DNA of 64,000 nt from Chrysoperla carnea (GCF_905475395.1 NC_058337.1:83198368-83262367), one strand, 5' to 3'. Numbered from the stretch's first letter, positions 1 to 12,258 are shown. Translations and numbers: made by a program. The notes: generated by a model from the letters alone, not told the origin.

Positions 1-435
1 AAAAAAATATTTTTTTTCTTTTCAATTTTAAGATAAATTAATCTTCAATTTTAAAGTAAACTATTTATTGTGTTATTTTACCATATACATACAAAATATT
101 CTATAAATATAAATATAATCTTTAAATCCGTCAAAAATGGAAGACATACATGGAAGAAAATTTGCATATTTGGCCTTTTATTCTATATTATGGAAGTATC
201 AAGTACTTAATATTACTTTTTATCAATTTGATATTCATGCAATATTAAATTTATAAATTCTCAGAAACGATACCCGTATAATTCTAGTTTAATGCATGTA
301 AATGTAAAACATATGACTCAATTTATCTATTCGATTGATAATTGAACACGCTATATACCACGATGAAGTTAATAATTTATCGACATTTGAGCAATGTTAT
401 TATTTTTATTCACAGTTTTATTCAGGAAAATGACA

Positions 436-1048
436 TTAAAGGAGGTTGGTGCATTTGAAGTATTTAAACATTCATGAACGACACTAGACATTAGACAGAA
501 GAGGTAACAGCCAAGACGTTTTTTTTAGAGCCTGTTTATAGGGTCTCAATAAAGTCATAAAGTATCGGAGCTCCCCCTGAAGATAAAAAAAAAGGATAAG
601 ATTGTGCTATATTGAAAAAAAAATATCGAAAACAAACCAGATTTCATAAAAATTAAAGATAAGCTGCTTTGCATTTGAATTTTTTCCGAATTTAAACAAG
701 AGTTGATTTGTAAATGACCTCGAATGACAAAGACAAATTCAAGGATAGAATCATTTTTACCTCTTCTCTAAAGTCCTTAGTTTCTGAGATCAGACGGGGT
801 TCTCGTACCTTTTGAAATCATCGATGCATAAATAAAGATCTATAAAACAGCTGAATCGAATAAAAATTTAAAGATCTGTAGAAAACTAACTGATTATATA
901 ATCTTAAAAATTATCTTTATTAAAATAAAAATAAATCTAATGCAAATTAGGTAGCATTTTTATTTAAAAGTTCGCTCTTAATTATGTTGATTTTAATAAA
1001 GATTAATGTGAATGTGAATAGACTTAATCTTTACGCCAACCTCCTTAA
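436..1048. mobile_element. TTAA-flanked inverted-repeat element, about 0.6 kb
   Basis: TTAA stands at both ends (436-439 and 1045-1048). Just inside, the left end reads AGGAGGTTGGTGCA and the right end, on the other strand, GGAGGTTGGCGTA, with weaker matching further in. A TTAA target is typical of piggyBac-like and Kolobok-like DNA transposons. I see no transposase inside, so this would be a non-autonomous copy. The inverted repeat is short and imperfect. It lies in the inferred first intron of the beta-tubulin gene. Confidence 0.45.
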
Positions 1049-1669
1049 ATAAGTAAGTATGATATTATTTATTTTGTGAGATGTCTATAAAATTAATATC
1101 CTCTTCAAAACAAATTAATAAAAATGCAAATTATGATTGTATTATTGTCATATTGTACTCAATTGAGTCCAATAAATAAATCTAATCAAATATTTAAGAA
1201 CATAATTATTGTATTCATTTTATAATATGCAGCAGTCATCGTATATTTACTTGATTAGTTTTGAGATGTTTTTATTCACTTAGAAGTAATTATTGTCCAA
1301 CTCATGGATTACTTTGCTCGAATGTTTTAGAAGTTCGATTACCTCAAGTAATTGCAGAAGGATAATTATCAATCTGCTTAAATGGCTTAACGATTATTTA
1401 GACTTTTGAATCGAGGAAAATGCATTCTTGAAAACAATTCTCTTTTTGAATCATCCAAGAAAATTAAAAAAGAATATCTACTGGTGTTAAGCCAAAAAAA
1501 TTATTCGTTACCAAAAAAAGGATTTTACTCCCAGCTAAAGGATAGAAAGAATATGGCACTTTTGAATCAAAGATATTTATTTATTGTGTTAAGTAAAATT
1601 TTCTCTAGCTTTTTGAATAGATATTTTTTCAAAAAGTTGAGCTTTCATATTACCTATGTATTACTCATT

Positions 1670-2088
1670 TCAAAGATACAAAGATACCTACACCAATTAT
1701 ATAAAGAGCGATATACTCAAAAACTACTGGACTGATTTTAATAAATTATTTCACCAATATAAAGCTGCATTATCAGCGAGTTACATGAGTTATATTTTAT
1801 TTTCAATTTCAAATAATTAGAGATCCCTGCGAAAATTGCACAAATATAAACCAAGCTGTCAGAAATTTGCCTAAATTTTCACCTATATAGAAAGCTACAT
1901 TATCATTAACATAGGCTGTATTTTATTTTCACAAAAATTAAGGTTCCGTACCAAACAATTAAAATCCATGAAATTGTAAACAAAGAGGGGTGGGGGTAAA
2001 TGAGAGCAAGGGAAGTGAAGGCTATAACGGGAAGGTCTGTGTTTTTGAAGTTGTAATTGTCCAGCGAAACGGGTGGGGAAACTGCTAG
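1670..2088 (+). mobile_element. Non-autonomous Helitron, 5' end uncertain
   Basis: The 3' end has the usual insect Helitron layout: a GC-rich stretch (CCAGCGAAACGGGTGGGG) followed by CTGCTAG and a host T. The body shares text with the copies at 3388-3837 and 42258-42565, such as the run around ACTACTGGACTGATTTT and the segment beginning CACCAATATAAAGCTGC. That segment occurs twice here (about 1750 and 1878), so the body is partly duplicated. The exact 5' end is not clear. No Rep/helicase coding is present. Confidence 0.6.
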
Positions 2089-2384
2089 TTATTAGTACCA
2101 TTGATTCGAAATCGAGACATTTGAAATCAAAAGATTTTTTCTCTTCTACCATCAAAAAAAAGAAGAAATTTTACTATTTTGTGTAAAAGTGTAAAAGTTA
2201 ACGAATAATCCTATGATTAAAGTAATTGCATTTTTGTATAATAAGATAATAATTATTAGTTTTAGCATCCAAAATAACACAAAAATGACAATAAATTTTT
2301 GAAAGTCGGACAAAAAATAGATATAGGTACCTATATCAATAATAGGCGTAAAAGTGCCCTTTTTAGATGCAAATGCTCGTAAAT

Positions 2385-2481
2385 CGCTTTTAATGTGTAC
2401 TAGTTTTGAGCTTCCCATACATATGGATTAGGAATAGACAGACGGAAGCGATAGCTTTGTTTTATACTATGTATTGATTGA
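2385..2481 (-). mobile_element. Helitron 5'-end fragment, reverse orientation
   Basis: Read on the minus strand from about 2477 the sequence is TCAATACATAGTATAAAAC followed by AAAG. This matches the first bases of the complete Helitron at 11772-12258. The homology fades towards 2385 and no matching 3' end was found, so it is a truncated or diverged copy. Confidence 0.45.
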
Positions 2482-3387
2482 TACTCCTTTTCTTGTTTTG
2501 ATTATGTGTTTTACACGTCATTTAAAAAAATATGTTTTTCCTAGCACTTTATATAGTTTATCAACGCATTTATGAATACAGTATTTTTAATACGAATTGT
2601 AAATTCACAATTGTTGAATGAATCATATGATTATGAATAATACTATTGTTTTAACAGTTTAACACATTTGATAAGAAATCAATAATAAATAAATAGTAGT
2701 ATCAATTGCAAAGAATAATTATTCAATATTATAATAATTTTTCATATGTCAATGGATATTATTATTAATTGATAATTTTAAAATATGTATTATCTTATCA
2801 ATTAAAAAAGCCGCAAAAGCAAAAAAAAAAACATGTGGGTGTGAATCTATTATTAATACAGAAATATCATAAGTCCGGATAAGTTTTAATGGTAAAACTT
2901 CCTATAATGTGTACCTTCCAAAATTACAAAATATTACAAAACAAACTTTTTTACCGAAAATGAATGATTAAATACCTAAATATTTACAATTAGGCTAATA
3001 ATATTTTAAATCTATTTTAAATTATTTTAATTATAAAATGAAAATAATTAAGTAAATAAATAAATAGTGAATCATCATAGACGAATCATTTTCCCAAAAA
3101 CCCTTAAAAAATGTGAATTTTATTACTAGACTGGAACAATTGAACAAAAAATGAATCATAATGTTTAATACCAGTGCAATTAAAATCGAATCAATTTATT
3201 TGCAGATTTTGTTAATCTATATCTAAATATTATTTTTAAAAAAAAATCAAAGGACAAAGTTTTTTATATGGACTGTTTAAAAATACGCAGTTAGTATTCA
3301 CAGGCTAACGTATATAGTAGTTCAAACATTATTTTCACGTTAATACTACATATTATACACCGGTTTTGTATTTGTTTTATATATGTA

Positions 3388-3837
3388 TCTATTTATATAC
3401 ATATAAAATACTTTTTTCTGAATGACTGACTGATTGATTGACTGACTGGCGGATCAGCACATAGCCTAAACTGCTGATCAAAGAGACCTGAAACTTAGAA
3501 AGTGTGTTCTTTGTATGACGTAGGCATTCGATAAGAAATGATTTTCCGAAATTCAATCCATAAGAGGGTGAAGGTTTGTATGAAAATCCGCCATTTTTGA
3601 GTTCACTACTGAATCGATTTTAACAAATCTTTCACCTTTAGAATGCTATATTGTCAGCAAGTACTTAACATGGGCGTATTTTTTTAATAAGGTCCCACAC
3701 CACCAAAAAATTAAAATCCATTAAACAAAAGTGGAATTAAGTAAGGTTTAAGAAAGAGAAGGCTATAATAAAACATGGTTGTCTTTCTTTGTTTTTTAAG
3801 TTAAAAAAAACCAGCGACGCGGGCGGGTAACAGCTAG
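3388..3837 (+). mobile_element. Non-autonomous Helitron with clear ends
   Basis: The element begins TCTATTTATATAC directly after a host A and ends GGGTAACAGCTAG directly before a host T, the canonical A/T insertion with 5'-TC and CTRR-3' ends. A GC-rich stretch (CCAGCGACGCGGGCGGG) lies just before the end. A TGAC/TGAT simple repeat occurs near the left end (3420-3450). At 450 bp it has no coding capacity and would depend on an autonomous Helitron for movement. Confidence 0.75.
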
Positions 3838-6800
3838 TATACGTAAATCAAAACTATACTTATTTTGTCATCTGATCATTTTCCCATTAAATACAGAGAT
3901 ATTTAGGCTTGACTATATAATCCGCCCATTTTAAATCATTACCCGTTTAAATTTTCACTAAAATTTTTCGAAACTGGTAATTTGTAAACGATAAAAATTT
4001 TGGTTAGTTGTGACTGACATAGGAATGAGCCTTGTTTAGTTGAAAATCAGGAAACTGACGCAATTTAAATGGTGGTACGATGTAGCCACAACTTTGACCT
4101 GCATTCTTTATTCTAAAATTGGTTTGTTTTTAATATAAGTAAAATTGATTAGTTTCCAGGAAATTAAATTTACTAAAATGTAACATCTAATAACGATTTC
4201 GACAATATATTTACTTAAATATTTAAGATATTAATGTTCTACTACCAGTAATTATTCAAAATATTGGGATTTTTATAATCTTGTTAGCTAACTAAAAAAA
4301 ATTTTTTGCGATAGGCATTAATCATTAGAGCCAAATAATTTTCAAAAGGTAAAATAGAAAAATATTTTTGTGTTTCCTTTACCCGAAAATAATTTATAAA
4401 ATTATTTACTTGTTAACATGCAAATATAGATACTTATTTCACTTTAAATAATATATTTCACACTTCGATAAAAAAAATTGTACGCATGAAGTTGATAGAT
4501 GATTCACCGGGAAAATAAAATGATTGTACCTGAAGAGTCAAAATTAAAATTAAAATGCAGTCATGTCGTCGTCAGTCTGTTCTGTAGACAAATTATTTCA
4601 AATGTCTTTCTTGTCTGTGTTGTGCTGGAAATAGAGTCGACATATGCACCACTGTAGTTCAAAAAACCAATTCGAAACATCTAGAAACATTATGGAATTT
4701 CTAAAAATAGGCACATTATTTTTATTTTACTTTTTTTTTTTTTTTAAAGTATGTTTCTTTTTTGTTCATTCTAATGGGATTTCAAAGGTGAAGAACCTTT
4801 ACGTCTTTTGCACGTGCCATAAATTTAACAGTGTAAGCAAATTTGCATATTGCCTGTTAAGGAGTTCAGGTTGGTTGACTTAAAATTCACGAAACATTTG
4901 GAGAAAATGTAGAGACAATTGTTGTATTAAGCATTGAATTTTTGCAAAAGAATGTAGCAAAAATTACTTTTAAAAAAAGCATTATTCTGCTTTCTACCTT
5001 AAAATTGAAAAAAATAGAGCCATGTAGTAATGGAACTCTTGGATAAATGTTTTTAATGCTTTTAGCTAAATAAATTACCTAGAAAATATTTAAAAAAAAA
5101 ATATCGTCTTGACTTCTTCTAGTGCTTAATACAAACCTCATATTTTTTTGAGGATAGGCCCGTGTTTATGTAAAAATGGGCATCAATTTATTAACATTTA
5201 ACAGTATGATTATATTAGTTATTGTAATTTCACCCCTGTCAAGGCAGAAATTTTTAAGGTGATTACTCGAACATTATTACTATAGTTTATTTTGTTCCTT
5301 TCTATAGTTACGCCAATTCCAAAAGTGTATGGAATTATTCTCCGGTCATTCTAAATATAGTCATAATTTATATAACAAGCCTATAAACGTTAATCGATTT
5401 CAAAAACGTTAAACTACATTACGGGGATAAGAAAAAAGAAAAGTAAAATTGGATTTTTTTCCTGGCTTTTTTGCACATTTTTCACAAAGAACATTTCATT
5501 ATTATTATGTATTAATGTTAAAGCTACCTCAGGACATACTTGAAGAATATGTTAAGTTCATAATAATATATGGCTTAAATCAAAACTATTTATTTTTATT
5601 ACCCCCGACAAGACTACCAAAATTTATCTGACTTCTTTTATATGCCGGGTTTCTCCCTATCTCGAACTATGAAATAAAAAGTACAAAAAAATACCGCCCT
5701 GAAACTTCACACAAAATTTATTATGCATTATTTGGGAATACCGAAAAAGTTCCAGCTTTTTTATTGTATTACTGCTAATTTTCAAACGCTAAAGCGCTGT
5801 TGAATTATAAATCCAGTTTCGAGCCTTCAATCAAGAATCAAGATAGAACAAGTCAGAGGTTAGCCTGCAAGATTTGAGACAGGCAGGCAGACAAGAAACG
5901 GACAATAAAGAGTTAATTTAAAGGTTTGATAAAGAATCGAAACTATATTAACTCGAAGTAACAATTAGTTTTTGATCTACAGTTAATATAAAATAAGTAA
6001 TTTCTTCCCTGTCTAAAAATACTCTTAAGACATTATTTTACTATAAATTAAAAATTTTAATTAACTCTAATATTAATTAACAACATCGTGTAAAATTAAC
6101 TAAAATCATAATTTGACAAACTTTTGGTACTGTTTAAAAAAATTTAGTTAATTAACTCGACAGTGGTGCATCGACCGAAATGAATTAAAAATTCCAAAAC
6201 AATGACAAATCATTTTATTAAAAGTAATGAAACGTTTACTCAATTCTTTAAATTTTCAATTTGTTTCTAGAGAGATATGTTTTAATTTGAATTTTATTTT
6301 TAATATAAAAATGTAAATTGGTTCAAAAATTAGTACGTCTGCATGAAATTTATTAATTCAAAAATATGTATTTGGATTTAGAAAAATTTTAATTGAAATT
6401 TGCCTGAACAAATGTCCATATTTTTTAAATGGCAAAAAAATTAATATTCGATGTGGAATAATAACTCAAAAATTTGGAAATTAGAATAATAACCCAAGAT
6501 TTTTGAAATCATTTGAATTTTGAATACTTTTTCTAGATGCAAAATTAACTAAATAATTTAAATACCAAAATTAACGCCCATATAATCACAATTCTTTGTA
6601 TGAAGGAAATTTTATCGTACATAAAAATAATTATTGGCTCAAATTTGTTTATGGGAGACCTTGGAAATTCTTATTTCAATTTGTAACAAAATGTTTATTA
6701 GATTTCTTCTCAAAAATTTAATAGCTTTTGAAAAAAAATTTCATCACAAAAAATTTATGGATTAAAGTATTGAATAACCATAATATGTGGTATTATCAAC

Positions 6801-6870
6801 AATGAAAAAGATAAGGAATTTTGGAAACAATAGAAATTCATCTAAAAAGCACAATTATTTTATTACTAAC
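3838..6870. other. Gene-free AT-rich stretch (inferred beta-tubulin intron 1)
   Basis: I found no coding region, RNA gene or bounded repeat here. The stretch lies directly downstream, on the minus strand, of the beta-tubulin first exon, whose donor site is at 6865-6870. No second tubulin exon is recognisable to its left, so all of 1-6870 is best read as intron. Open frames here, such as 4644-4883 and 5449-5631, are short, low in complexity and unlike any protein I know. Confidence 0.5.
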
Positions 6871-6927
6871 CTTAGCACCAATTTGGTTTCCACATTGACC
6901 GGCTTGCAAATGAACAATTTCACGCAT
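6871..6927 (-). CDS. Beta-tubulin, first coding exon
   Basis: On the minus strand 6927-6871 encodes MREIVHLQAGQCGNQIGAK, the N-terminus shared by nearly all beta-tubulins, ending at Lys19 and followed at once by a GTTAGT donor. Beta-tubulin pairs with alpha-tubulin as the building block of microtubules; this segment holds the first nucleotide-binding loop (GQCGNQIG). Many animal beta-tubulin genes have an intron at this place. The remaining 420 or so residues should lie to the left, but no tubulin frame occurs in 1-6870, so the intron must be longer than 6.8 kb and the gene continues outside the window. MREI is the tetrapeptide known to be read by the tubulin autoregulation machinery. Which beta-tubulin isotype this is cannot be told from one exon. 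An isolated processed fragment is unlikely because the exon ends in a good donor. Confidence 0.9.
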
Positions 6928-7014
6928 ATTGAATTGTTAAAACGTATACAAAATAAATAATACAAAAAAATTTCTACAACAATTGGAATATCTTCTGAAT
7001 TAACTGGAAGACCC

Positions 7015-7054
7015 ACAACTGAACAATAAGTAAGTAGTGTTCAGCGGTTTTATC
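7015..7054 (-). promoter_or_regulatory. Possible core promoter of the beta-tubulin gene
   Basis: On the minus strand a TATA-like GATAAAA (7048-7054) lies about 30 bases upstream of an initiator-like TTCAGTT (around 7017-7023), which is itself about 90 bases upstream of the tubulin ATG at 6927. The spacing suits an arthropod TATA-Inr promoter. This is inferred from motif and distance only. Confidence 0.35.
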
Positions 7055-7702
7055 AGTAACCGACAGTTGCGCGAGTGGAATAGATGTAAAACATACATAA
7101 ATACTAATACAAATATCTAGATTGAAACGGCACTACCGTTCGAAAACTATTCAAATCAAATCTGAAAGACGGAAAAATTATGTACCTAGCCGAAAATGTA
7201 AGAAATTTTTCTTTCAGTAAATTTTTCTCTGCAGTCTACTATTTAAATGAATTCCAACAACGAATGTTTATCACTTCAAACACGATTATCCCTTCCAAAA
7301 AGTAAGGAAAACAAATATTTTAGGTAATTAGTACATAAATACTTGAGATTTTTAAGAAAATTGTGAAAATTTTGTTGGTCTCTTATTTGGATATAAATGA
7401 TTTATAAAACAATTTTGAACAAATACAAAAATCGTAGTACAAAAAAATCTAAATATTTGGTGATGGACCATATCGACTGAAATCATGAAAAAATTTCCTC
7501 AGTTGACATCTCAGAAGCTTATCATTTAATCTCAAAACCTTTTGATGTCTATGGATTAAACTGAATAATTAGGACACTAAAAACAAAAAATTCAGCTTAT
7601 GTTAAAATTTTTGGATATATCTAGAACTGAACATTGCTCCGAAATAAAAGCTTTTAGTGCAGAATTTTAGAAGATTCGTTCGGATCTGCCCCGAATTTCA
7701 CT

Positions 7703-8190
7703 TATTATACCAGGTATTTATGAAATATATCAAGGAGACTATAGGACTAAGGGACTTAGTTCAGTCCCAAGTTCGTAATACGTAAAAATATTGATGCTTC
7801 GAACAAAATTTTGGTATAGGTGTTCATAAAATCACCCAATTGGTCTTTGTTTGGTTGTGTTTCTGTCTATCCGTCTGTCTTTCCGTCCGTAAACACACTA
7901 ACTCAAAAACGAAACGAAATATCAAGCTGAAATTTTAATAGCGTGCTTAAGACGTAAATAGTGAGGTCGAGTTTGTAAATGAGCAACATAAGTCAATTGG
8001 GTTTTGGATCCGTAGGACCAATCTTGTAAACCGTGAGAGATAGAACAGTTCAAACGCATAAAATGTTCCTTATAAAAAGAATAAACAACCTTTGTTTGAA
8101 ACATTTTTTTCATCATGTATGTGTTTGTTTGTCTATAGCATTCTATATCTCTTCAGGAAATGAGAATTTATTCTTCTGTTGTGTTTGCAA
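7703..8190 (+). repeat. Interspersed repeat family 1, copy 1
   Basis: This is one of four copies in the window (others at 10876, 22996 and 34907), all in the same orientation. Shared landmarks are an opening near ACCATGTATATGAAATA (diverged here), then TTTGGTATAGGTGTTCAT, a CTGTCTG-rich stretch, AACTCAAAAACGAAA and a run ending in GAAACATTTTTT. No protein is encoded. The 3' terminal block seen in copies 2-4 is missing or unrecognisable in this copy. Its class is unknown. Confidence 0.6.
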
Positions 8191-8416
8191 TTTTCAATAG
8201 GTACAGAGCTGTTTTATACTGTACTACTACCATATTATATATTTAGTACATTAATAATTTTTGTTTGATATGGGTAAAATCGTAAAATGGTTGTGTATTA
8301 AGTGATTCAAATGTATTATTTATTATAAATACATCTATATATAAAAAAAATTCTTTTTTAAATTAATAATTTTTAATATTTGTTCTAGACAATGATACAG
8401 ACATTACAGTTTTACA

Positions 8417-9492
8417 CAGTGGCGGATTTAGAGATTTGCCGCCCGTAGGCTATTCAATTTTTGCCGCCTCTAAATTTTGATATCTTAGTTCACAATCATA
8501 TCAATTATCTATCAATAAAATTGCAACTTTATGATTTGTGCTCCATTATCCTCAGTACATCAACTTTTCCCGTATGGTTAGTATCATCGAGAACTATGGT
8601 ACCGTGTTAGATCCTTGATTATTTTTACAGCAAAGAATTATCAAAAAACAATATTTTATGCAAAAAATATCTCAAACATGTACCAATTTTAAAGTAAGTT
8701 AAGGTATGTGTTAAAACTATACAATACTTATGTAATAGGAATAAAGCTTACACAAAAAATCTAGATTTGGCGAACGTTGATAAATATTTATTATTACACT
8801 TACAGTTACAAAACAACACAATAAATATATCCTTTCTTAATTATTTGTTAGTATTATAATTCAAGTCAAATTATAAAAGCATTACAATACTATTTTGCGA
8901 CACTTTGAATTCGCAAAATCATTTATTATATCGTCGTACGAAATCTTGTTTATTAGCTCTGACTCTATGCACAAGAGAGCTAAAGCGTTTAGCTTTTCTT
9001 GACTTAAAGTCGATCGGAGGTAGTTCTTTACTCTCTTCAAGCAAGAGAAGCTTCTTTCACCTGAACAATTTGTCGCTGGTGTACAAAGAGCCATACGAAG
9101 TACTCTATCCAAGTTTGGATAAATGCTTCCTAGATTCTGATCTCGCAGGAATAAAGACAGACTTTTTAATAATCCAGACTATAATATGGAATCGCTATTG
9201 CGATATTCTAAAAATTCATGATCATTACATTATAATCAAAAGCGTTTAGCAATTGTTTATGCAGAGATTTTGAGATATTTATTATTTAGCACTGTATATA
9301 GGACTATATTTCGGTTTTTGTTGAATATTTTAATTCCTCTATAATTTTTGAAATTCGTATTTTGTGTGTGTATTATAATTTTTTCTAAATTTTGTCAATC
9401 GAAATAAAAAATTTATGAACTAAATTTGCCGCCCCTTAAAATTTGCCGCTCTAGGCTCCAGCCTACTCAGCCTGCTGGTAAATCCGCCACTG
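8417..9492 (-). mobile_element. hAT-family DNA transposon, internally deleted
   Basis: Both ends begin CAGTGGCGGATTTA when read inward, and the element is flanked by a perfect 8-bp target duplication, GTTTTACA (8409-8416 and 9493-9500). Terminal CAGTG and 8-bp duplications are diagnostic of hAT elements. At 1,076 bp it is much shorter than an autonomous hAT (about 2.5-4 kb). It keeps only the last part of a transposase on the minus strand. The GCCGCC-containing subterminal sequence recurs near both ends. The perfect target duplication suggests a fairly recent insertion. Confidence 0.9.
8882..9112 (-). pseudogene. hAT transposase C-terminal fragment (dimerisation domain)
   Basis: The minus-strand frame of 76 residues contains ATNCSGERSFSCLKRVK, followed by NYLRST, QEKLNALALL and IE. 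This is the conserved C-terminal dimerisation region of hAT transposases. The frame has no ATG at its beginning, and the DNA-binding zinc finger and most of the RNase-H-like catalytic core are absent from the 1.1-kb element, so it cannot be an active transposase. The plus-strand open frame over the same bases (8905-9249) is its shadow. Confidence 0.8.
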
Positions 9493-9899
9493 GTTTTACA
9501 GTATAACTTTTTTTATATTATTACAAACAAGTAAATAGACAGATAGGGACTTTAATTCCGTTATGTGTAAAATAAGAAATATATAATTTACTTATATTTA
9601 AAAAAAAAACTAACAATTTTTATTTTGAATTATAACTTGTCAATTATTGTGCGAAATACATGCAAGCTTCATCTAGATTAATTTCTTTGAATGTAGTTTG
9701 TTTATATTTGGAACATTGAAGAGAAAAATTATCATCTTTAATCTATGTTGAAAGTGTCATTGAATTTTGAATCAGCAATATGATCCGCAGATAATAATAT
9801 ACTACACAGGACAAGTATATCTTTGCGTGAGGCGAATTTGCTTCTGAGACTACATTGAACAGTAATAATTAAAATTGTCTCCAATTAGAAAGTTTCTAT

Positions 9900-10230
9900 T
9901 CTCAAGCCACAATTGTAAAAACTAAGAGTCTAACGAGAGAGAAACTAACTCTTCATCAAAGTGGATATAGCACGTCATAGCCACAGGAGTCAATACAGGA
10001 AAATTATATCGAAAACTATGATAGGGAATGTACTGAGAAAGAAGACGCAATGCAAACGATATATCATTTTCTTCGTGAATGTTTAGCCCCGGCGACCCGA
10101 CGATTTTTTATTTTCCGGAAAGGGCATCAAACGGGCAAAATGGACATTCAAAGAGGGAGGAGAAATATTACTTTGGCTTAACACTGGCGATAAACTTCCT
10201 AAAATACTAAAGTTAAAGAAAGATTAATCA
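9900..10230 (+). pseudogene. Degenerate LINE 3' coding remnant
   Basis: The frame 10017-10181 contains a C-x11-H-x4-C pattern (ECTEKEDAMQTIYHFLREC) followed by LAPATRR. It resembles the zinc-knuckle-like C-terminus (C-x2-C-x8-H-x4-C, then PAL..R) found after RNase H in I, R1 and Jockey-type LINE polyproteins; the second cysteine is replaced by lysine. Just upstream another frame gives VIATGVNTGKLYRKL, in the place where such LINEs have a TGH-x-L segment, so at least one frameshift separates them. No reverse transcriptase is left in the window. The assignment rests on a short motif. Confidence 0.35.
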
Positions 10231-10756
10231 ATTATTAATAAAACAGTGTGGAAATCAGCTATACTTATTTATTCGTAATTCATTCATTTGGCGTTCCCTA
10301 GTTTCCCCTATACGCCCGTAAAAACAGCTTAGAGAAAAACAACTTTGGTAAACTGTAATGCCAGTCGGGGTCGATAGTTCTAACCGAAATGTTCAATCTA
10401 ACCTACCTATTTGATGAAATATAGATGAAAAAATGATATTTACTTTACTAATTAACCAATTACACAATTAAAAGTTAAAAAATAAATATGTAATTAAAAC
10501 CTGAGAAGCAATGATATGAATAATTTTAAATTATTAAAAAACATCTATTAAATTAAAATATACTGTATTAAGTAATTAAAAGCTGTACACCTTACATCCC
10601 AAAAAAGTTCACAACATAATATTTGTCTACCTCTCAAATATTACTGTACCTACCTCTTTTTTCTGCATCTAGTAAAAATACATAACTTGTTTAAATGCAT
10701 ACATGTACCCCTGCTCGCTTGAAGAATTGTTGTATGTTCGTTCTAATATTATATAA

Positions 10757-10812
10757 ACATTTGTATATAAATATTTGTATATAAATTTGTATATAAACAT
10801 TTGTATATAAAT
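10757..10812. repeat. Short tandem repeat of an ATTTGTATATAA unit
   Basis: Four imperfect head-to-tail copies of a 12-16 base unit, ATTTGTATATAA plus a variable spacer, lie here. This is an ordinary short tandem repeat and explains the weak open frame on the minus strand across it. Confidence 0.7.
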
Positions 10813-10875
10813 CATCACAAAAGCCATTCTAGCCAAAAACACTATCGTAATTATCACCTTCACCTCCGACTAGTT

Positions 10876-11138
10876 ATACCATGTATATGAAATATACCAA
10901 GGTATACTAAGTTTAGTCCCAAGTTTGTAACGCTTAAAAATATTGATACCATGAACAAAATCTTGGTATAGGTGTTCATAAAATCACCTAATTAATCCAT
11001 TTCCGGTTGTCTGTCTGCCTGTCTGTCGTCTGGCCGTCTGTCATCACGATAAATCAAAAACGAAAAAATAAGAGTAATCAACATTGTCTATACATGGTAT
11101 TTCAATAATTAACTCAATCAATTGTTTGTTTTCACTAG
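10876..11138 (+). repeat. Interspersed repeat family 1, copy 2 (internally deleted)
   Basis: It opens ATACCATGTATATGAAATA and closes with TACATGGTATTTCAA, then AATTAACTCAATCAATTG and TTTGTTTTCACTAG. The middle block found in copies 3 and 4, from the GAAATTTTTATAGCGTG part to the GTTTACCCGCGAGGG part, is missing, so this copy is about half the length. The closing block contains a small inverted repeat (ACAATT..AATTGT in copies 3 and 4). Confidence 0.7.
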
Positions 11139-11771
11139 CTTAAAAATTAAAAAAGGTTCATCTAAACCAAATTCAAGAAATAAACTTTAAAGCAACCGAC
11201 GTATATTTATGAAAATTTCAATAATTTTCATCCAATTTCCACCAATAAAAATGGATAGGCAATGGAAAGTATGGATTGAAAGCTTCTTAGTCAGAATTAA
11301 GAAACATATTCATCTTATTTTAGCACAGGTAGCTCGTTTCACCAAGGCCGTGAGCCTACTTGAAAGTGCCTACATGAAATTTTCGCATGGGTCATCTAGT
11401 TTTAGTTATTTTGCATTTGGATATTTTTCAAAAGATTGTATAAAACAATATACAAAAAATCAAATTCATATACCTAATGGAAAACTTTTTCATGCTGTAA
11501 TTGTACAATTACCTGACTAAATAATAATTAGATCATTTACTAAAAAATTATAAAATTTGCATTATTAGATTATATTATAATACAAATTTTTTTTTTTTGT
11601 AAAAATATAAAGAAGCACATAACAAATAAATAAAATCCGTTAACCATTTTTATAATGTCAATAACCATTACTTTTTAGTAATATTGCATTTGAAATAGGT
11701 AAGCATGAAAATGTCTCATTTTCTTCATGTAAGAGGTTACAAGTATTTTCTACCTTTTACCCTACAATATA

Positions 11772-12258
11772 TCAATACATAGTATAAAACAAAGTAGCTT
11801 TCTCTGTCCCTATGTCCCTATGTCCCTTTGTATGCTTAAATCTTTGAAACTACGCAACGGATTTTGATGCGGTTTTTTAATAGATAGAGTGATTCAAGAG
11901 GAAGGTTTTTATGTATAATACATCCATATTATAGTAGAGTAAGGGGTTGAAATAGGGGTTGAAAGGGATATGCTTCAAAAACTAAAAAAGTTGGGCATCG
12001 ATTAAGCTCAAATATTGACACGATATACAACCAGCTTCAAAGATCTATTGTTTTTATCTACTTTTAACCTTCGGAGGGTAGAAAGGTGTAGTGAGAAAGT
12101 GGGAAGGAATTATCGAATATTTACAAATATACCTAAGTGGGGTATCAAATAAAAGAGCATGACGTGTACATTACAAAACTGTTATCCCACGCAAGGAAAT
12201 GTGGAGGGAGGGGTGCAAGTGGGGATGTTGCCCAGCAAAGCGGGTAGTTCACAGCTAG
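11772..12258 (+). mobile_element. Non-autonomous Helitron with clear ends
   Basis: It starts TCAATACATAGTATAAAAC after a host A and ends AGTTCACAGCTAG before a host T, with the GC-rich AGCAAAGCGGG just before the end. Inside are a CTATGTCCCTATGTCCC repeat and ACTACGCAACGGATTTTG, text commonly seen near the 5' end of insect Helitrons. It is 487 bp long and codes for nothing. Confidence 0.75.

Noticed and set aside
3908-4085. Possible inverted repeat (CCGCCCATTTTAAAT against ATTTAAATGGTGG)
   Set aside because: Pairing is short and broken; AT-rich chance complementarity explains it.
8905-9249. Plus-strand open frame over the hAT element
   Set aside because: Shadow of the minus-strand transposase dimerisation domain.
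11209-11520. 103-codon open frame with an ATG
   Set aside because: No recognisable domain, no neighbouring exon or signal, and composition like the flanks. Long enough to note but not to call a gene.
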